Part shown: positions 59,427 to 64,000 of the stretch, piece after piece
How the letters are laid out: every line of letters starts with the position of its first letter
Numbering within the stretch: the stretch's first letter is position 1
NCBI GenBank assembly: GCA_030435675.1
Contig: CM059625.1
Location: 13,020,001 to 13,084,000 of the forward strand
Length of the DNA stretch: 64,000 nucleotides
Direction of reading: 5' to 3'
DNA from: Steinernema hermaphroditum
Taxonomy: Eukaryota; Nematoda; Chromadorea; Rhabditida; Steinernematidae
Notes under the pieces: model-generated
What the model saw: the letters and a program-made list of their open reading frames with translations, nothing else
The model's database searches: none
Told to the model about the DNA's origin: nothing
Position numbers and translations under genes: made by a program

Positions 59427-61507
59427 ATGTCGAGTCAGAACGGTGGAGAGCACGAAGCCAATGCGCACTACGGTAGCGGTGCATGGCCTAATACGGTTGT
59501 AGCCGACGGCGTCAGCGAGGCAGGGGGCAGCGCTGTAGAGCCGTTGCTCTCTTACCGCATTCAGCAAAGCCTCAATGAACACGGGCAGGATGGAGCACTG
59601 CCACCCCCGCCACCGCCACCCCCACCACCACACCTACAAGCATACTATGATGCTGCGTTCGTTGAGTTCGAGCAGAAGTTTGGAAGGTTCTGCACAATCG
59701 AGAAGCAGTACATCCGGCTCGACGAGCACCTTAAACTCAACGCCATTGAGTCGTTCCATGCGGCAGGAGCCAACTGCTGCGTGAACACCAACCTTCATGA
59801 CGGCCGGGTAACGATTTCATACCTATATTCCCGAAAGGGACGACAAAGGAGATTTTGGGACGTTTACCATTAAAATGTCGCATGATAAGCGCATCTTTTC
59901 CCAAATGACAAAATGCGCAGAATAACAATAAAAAGAATGCCTACTCGCGCGAATGTGTTCTACCGGAGATAGACATCTAGTTCACGAAGTGAAACACTTA
60001 GGCACTTTAGTAACTGCATTGGAAACCATCGCCTTATTACATAAGCTCTTGAGTGAGAGTTTTGTTTTCATTGTTCACACTACGGTGCAAGGATACGGTA
60101 ATTCTAAATTTTAACAGTGCTACGAGCTTTCCTTTCCAGTTCTTTTTCAAATAACTGTCCCGAAAACAACGTCTTAAAGATGTACATACAAACATACAAT
60201 ACCCTCAAACAGCGTAGTTTATGCAATCCCAAGGCATACGGTGGTACTAACAAGGGAACCTGCCGAAGTGATCGCCTCACAACGAGCAGAAAATTGGCCT
60301 ACAAGTAGATGTGCATTAGTGAATGCTAACCCCAAAAGGGCGTCGACTTATGTAAATACTCTTCGAAAGTTATGTGAGCTTAGGTGTAGGTATAGAGATA
60401 AAAGACGATAGTTTACGCGGTAGAACCGATAGTTCCATTGCCTACCGTGCTTACATCAAGGTCCAACTCCTCCCCATGTCATTTTTTGTCTTTCTTTGTA
60501 TAGTTAGCCTGTTACTTTTGCTTTATGGACCCATATGGATAAATGGATCAAAAGGAACATACATACTGGCAGCGAGGGAGTCGACCGGCATCTATTAGCA
60601 AATAGCGACCAAAAGTATTTTTGAGCGGTCAAAACTCGAAATAACGGCTAAAAGTCTAGCTGTCTAGGCATGCCTGGAGAAAGCCGGAGTTTGCCGATGC
60701 CACCACGACTGCAGAGCTTTCTTTAAATCCATAGGCATAGTCCTAAACCGGAGCCAAGCCTCGATTTTAGGTCGCACACAAAGTGAATATGGAATATGGC
60801 GAACCGTTTGGTCGCCCACAACCTCAGATATCTAGGTGCATTCGTAACAACGCGTCCAAAACCTGAACCCAACGTTTTGTGGGCGCTCCTCATCGTTTTT
60901 TGCGCCGGTTTCAGGCTCCGGCTTAGGCTCATGCCTATGGATTTTAAGAGAGCCCGAAGTGCGAGCCCTGTAGTCTTGGTAGCTTATAATATGGTAAAAA
61001 TTCACCTAGCCTTTTTCTCAGACATACATAGACACGTAGACTTTTGGCCGCTATTTGCTAATAGAGCCGTCGACCACTGGTCTACAAACGGAGAGACTTG
61101 CGGGTTAACCACATATGCAGACGAACTTTTGGCTTATTTTTTACCCTTTTGCCAATTTCATGCTTCTTCTGCCTAGATGTCATTTTTTGGGTCACGCTGT
61201 ATTCCCAGAACTCCAGTAATATTCTTTATTCTTATTTTTCTGAACTCATCAAATTTTCTTGCAGCTCGTCGATGAGTGCGACCCGGACGGGTCAATGATC
61301 GAAGCCATGTTCCATATGTGTTGTCCGAATGGGTTTTGTCGCATCGAAGAGATCTACAGCGAAAACGCGCATCTCTTCTCTGCGGCCATAGAGCGTCCGT
61401 CCCAACTCGACTACGCCATGCTTCAAGACTGGTGCAATGAACAAATCGTTCCCTCCAGGATCGCAACCCCGGACTTCAGCCGCCAGCACGATGGCCGTCA
61501 AGAATAG
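59427..61507 (+). CDS. Unrecognised proline-rich, cysteine-rich protein
   Basis: Exons 59427-59807 and 61265-61507 give 207 residues, joined in phase 0 with a GTAACG donor and a TTCTTGCAG acceptor. The ATG follows TTTCAG directly, typical of trans-splicing. The protein has an acidic/Gly-rich start, a ten-proline run (residues 59-68), a charged helix-like stretch (FVEFEQKFGRFCTIEKQY) and a compact Cys-rich region: GANCCVNTNL, VDECDPDGS, HMCCPNGFCR and DWCNEQI. There is no signal peptide or TM segment, so the cysteines may bind metal rather than form disulfides (inference). The continuity of the Cys-rich motif across the splice junction supports the model. No family is recognised. Confidence 0.6.
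60581..61075. repeat. Inverted-repeat element inside intron
   Basis: The left arm has GTCGACCGGCATCTATTAGC at 60579-60598, continuing AAATAGCGACCAAAAGT. It pairs with 61050-61075 (ACTTTTGGCCGCTATTTGCT, continuing AATAGAGCCGTCGAC) with few mismatches. An inner pair, AAATCCATAGGCATAGTCCT near 60725 and its near-complement near 60930-60950, adds a second hairpin. There is no ORF. It is probably a MITE with worn ends, and the exact limits are uncertain. Confidence 0.6.
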
Positions 61508-61656
61508 ATGTGTTGGTTGTTTCCGTGTTCTCTTCACTATTTATTACTTATCACTCGATCTCTCCTTTGTCTATCTCACAAACATCACAAACAATATATA
61601 CAGATACTGTACACGAATAGTTACTGTTGTCATTCATTGTGCATCGCTCGCTGCGT

Positions 61657-64000
61657 CTAGCCAACGTTGACGAGTGTCTGCTTCACGGCACCCTGTATTA
61701 ACTTCCCCGCGTACCTCTCGTCCAACTTGAAGTAGGTCTGCACTCTGATGTAGCGTTCGTGTATTGATAACCTGAAATATTGTTTTAATCATGTAGAATT
61801 TAGATCAAAAATGCTTTGTCAAATACATAAACCTCGGTCATGAACTTGGACTGGTTAGAAGTTGTCACAGATTGTGAACGGTTGATTCTAAGGATCAGCT
61901 TAAGATCAGTAACCGCTCACCCCAACCCGGTCAGATTTGATCGCACAAATCGAAAGCACACTTCTTTGGGGAAACATACAAAAAAGGCGATGTGACTATG
62001 GTAACATGGGAGAACCATAGACATTGTAATTGTACACCTTTCTGTCTACGTAGCTTGTTTTTGTGGCCAATTATAAAAGTGTGAGGAAGAATAATTCTGT
62101 TCAGCAAAGAAACACATTAACGAGGACTTACTTAGGACTCTTCAGTATGACTCCTTTCATCGTGGGCATCACAAGACCCATTTGAAGTATCTCAGTGAGG
62201 AGCTGCTCCAAGAATTCCGCACCGAACAAGCCGAGATCTCCGAATACCGACTGATCTACGTCTCGGATCCGCGTTTCAAGCAGTTTGAAATCGAGATTTT
62301 CGATGGTCGCATTACCGACTATCCTAGTACCGTTTATCCACAATCTCACATTGGCCGTCATGGTTGTTTCGGACTTCAGCACCTAAACGAATGTCGTTCG
62401 TGGGTACTTTTGTAGAAAAACTCGCCTGTAGCTTGACTTGCGATGAGTTCTGTGGCCTCACGAACATGTTCGTCTTTCCGTGAAGACGGAATCGGGCTCT
62501 GTTCTCGATGAAAACCAGAATCGGGGCCTTTTTCGCCGTGAAGCGCACCTCAACTTCCCTGTTGGGAAACTGCTCCCCGAGTGCTCCGAGGAACTCGCCA
62601 ATGCAGAAACCTGAGTCGCAGCTCGTTTGGAGGACGTCCTTCAGCTGATTACTGGACTCTGGTCCTACTGTAACATCCATGTATCGCTGCTGGTACGCAT
62701 GATACAGAAGAGAGTTGGCAATATAATCGGTGCCATAGAACTCAATCATGTGAATTCCTGAAGTTGGCGTCAGAATGGAAATAGCTCGTATATCTGGCAA
62801 TTACCGTGCGGAGGAGGAATGTTGAAATTTGGAGGCGAGAAAGGAGTTCCGCCAGATCCTCTCCTAAATGAATTATCGGTAATATCTCAGTTGGCTGAAT
62901 AGCTTCTCTTCTGATTTCTCGCTTTTAAGAGGCTATAAAATGTCTGATAAAATTGTTTTGTCTCCATGAGAGTCATACACAGTTCCTCTAAAAACTTGAG
63001 TCCGAATCTGGTTTTCGAGTCTGGTTTTCGGACTCGTCGGAATCTCTGCTCTGTTTTCCATGTGTCATTAGCTATCTGATTGACATTTTGGTACCCACAA
63101 CGATGATTCTCAATTGGAACTCGGAAGAGTCACTACTTCGTAAGCATGCCACTTCTGCTAAGAACGAACTCACCACGAAATCTCTCCCTTGGCCTTCATC
63201 GCAATCGATCCATCAGTGATGAAAGGGTCACCCTGGAGACTGTAGTCAAGAACGAGATTTCTTTCGCGCAGGTTATTGACAAAGTTAAGCAGCGTGTAGT
63301 TCCTCGCTTTTTCTGGGAACTGTGTGAGAGACTTTCGTGGAGCTATTCCGAATGTTTCGCCGATGATATCGAGCTGATCTTCGTTGATACGAATCTAGCG
63401 AAAGCAGGGTTGGTTCCTTTCAAAAAAGGATCAACTCACTTTCAGCGGCATGGTAGACAGGATTGCATTCATGTCCTGATTGATCACTTTTTCGATCATC
63501 TGACACATCCGCTGCTCGACCATTGGCTTGAAATGACCAATGAGAAAAGCTGAAAATTGGCTTTTTTATTTAATATCCGGAGTGGTTTGCACTTCTAGAA
63601 ACTGGTTTCCAGAAATCATAAGACACCACAGATCGAAACAGGATAATCGGTTCAACAGCGTGTTCAACAAACCTTTGAAAGTGTTGATGAAGAAATCAGT
63701 CAGAACACCCGTGTTGCTGACGTTGAGGTCAACGTAGCCGATCTCTGATTTACAGTAGGCTGACTCAACCTGCGGTGCTCCTAGCGACGTCCTGAAAAGG
63801 CTTCGCTACTACAGGAACCTAAAAGAGAAAGTATACCTGGTCATCCTGACGGAAATTGTAAGACCAATGTGACCAAGGAGGGTCTCAAATTGTCCTCTTA
63901 TCGGAACCGATGGCAAAAGCAGAGCACCATTAAGGCGAGCTATGAATTCCCCCGCCGCTCTTAACCAAATCAGTTTTAATTGGAGAACAAAAACCTTATA
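61657..64000 (-). CDS. BPI/LBP/CETP-fold lipid-binding protein (5' end outside window)
   Basis: Family members bind lipids or lipopolysaccharide in a two-barrel tubular fold and are secreted. Minus-strand exons are about 63958-63837 (5' limit unclear), 63791-63673, 63549-63440, 63394-63174, 62863-62805, 62757-62408, 62382-62132 and 61771-61657. They join in frame over about 440 residues. The N-terminal barrel has LNVSNTGVLTDFFINTF and PMVEQRMCQMIEKVINQDMN. The two cysteines of the family disulfide (AYCKSE and MCQMI) are in place. A Pro-rich linker (SPPNFNIPPPHGIHMIEFYG) separates the barrels. The C-terminal barrel ends in KSPKLSIHERYIRVQTYF. The signal peptide and first exon(s) lie beyond the right edge. 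Between 62408 and 62382 the frame is kept only by removing 25 nt (GTACCC...TTTAG), so either a remarkably short intron or a frameshift is present. Confidence 0.85.

Noticed and set aside
1..64000. CRISPR arrays, bacterial operons, integrated phage
   Set aside because: No spaced direct-repeat arrays and no prokaryotic gene organisation. Spliced genes throughout show a eukaryotic chromosome.

Overview
The window is nuclear DNA from a nematode. The protein-coding exons are split by many small introns (often 43-50 bp, GT...TTTCAG), several start codons sit directly behind a TTTCAG-like acceptor as expected for spliced-leader trans-splicing, and the gene content includes a ground-like domain protein, an excitatory amino-acid transporter, an INDY/NAC-type SLC13, a BTB-PHR protein and a BPI/LBP-fold protein. 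Long non-coding stretches and several DNA-transposon remnants suggest a repeat-rich, possibly clade V (rhabditid, strongylid or diplogastrid) genome. I cannot place it to genus. All exon-intron models below were built by eye from reading frame and splice-site continuity.

Layout. 1.4-4.5 kb: bestrophin anion channel (+). 5.1-6.1 kb: small four-helix membrane protein (-). 6.1-15.7 kb: no convincing gene, one doubtful exon, a 76-bp tandem duplication and a perfect 40-bp-arm foldback element. 16.2-20.4 kb: SLC1/EAAT-type glutamate transporter (+). 20.4-28.3 kb: a segmental duplication array with three degenerate copies of one block. It carries the 3' end of the glutamate transporter gene, broken pieces of a HUWE1/EEL-1 ubiquitin ligase gene, an unrecognised two-exon gene present in two readable versions, and two inverted-repeat transposons. 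28.6-31.5 kb: SLC5 sodium-solute symporter (+). 32.6-35.6 kb: BTB-BACK-PHR protein (+). 41.0-41.3 kb: a small secreted prepropeptide with an allatostatin-C/somatostatin-like disulfide loop (+). 43 kb: mariner remnant. 46.1-48.3 kb: SLC13 di/tricarboxylate transporter (-). 50.5-55.0 kb: orphan seven-helix receptor with a 3.1-kb intron (+). 55.3-56.6 kb: element with perfect 32-bp mariner-type terminal repeats. 57.2-57.7 kb: ground-like secreted protein (+). 59.4-61.5 kb: unrecognised Pro- and Cys-rich protein (+). 61.7 kb to the right edge: BPI/LBP-like protein (-), 5' end outside the window.

There is no sign that these genes form one pathway or operon, since orientation and spacing vary. The common thread is membrane transport and signalling (one channel, three Na+-coupled transporters, a receptor and a peptide). 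The points most worth following are the allatostatin-C-like peptide gene, the duplication array at 20-28 kb with transposons at its junctions, and some odd introns: an apparent 25-nt intron in the BPI gene, a GC-AG intron in the SLC5 gene, and a bestrophin intron lacking a 3' AG.
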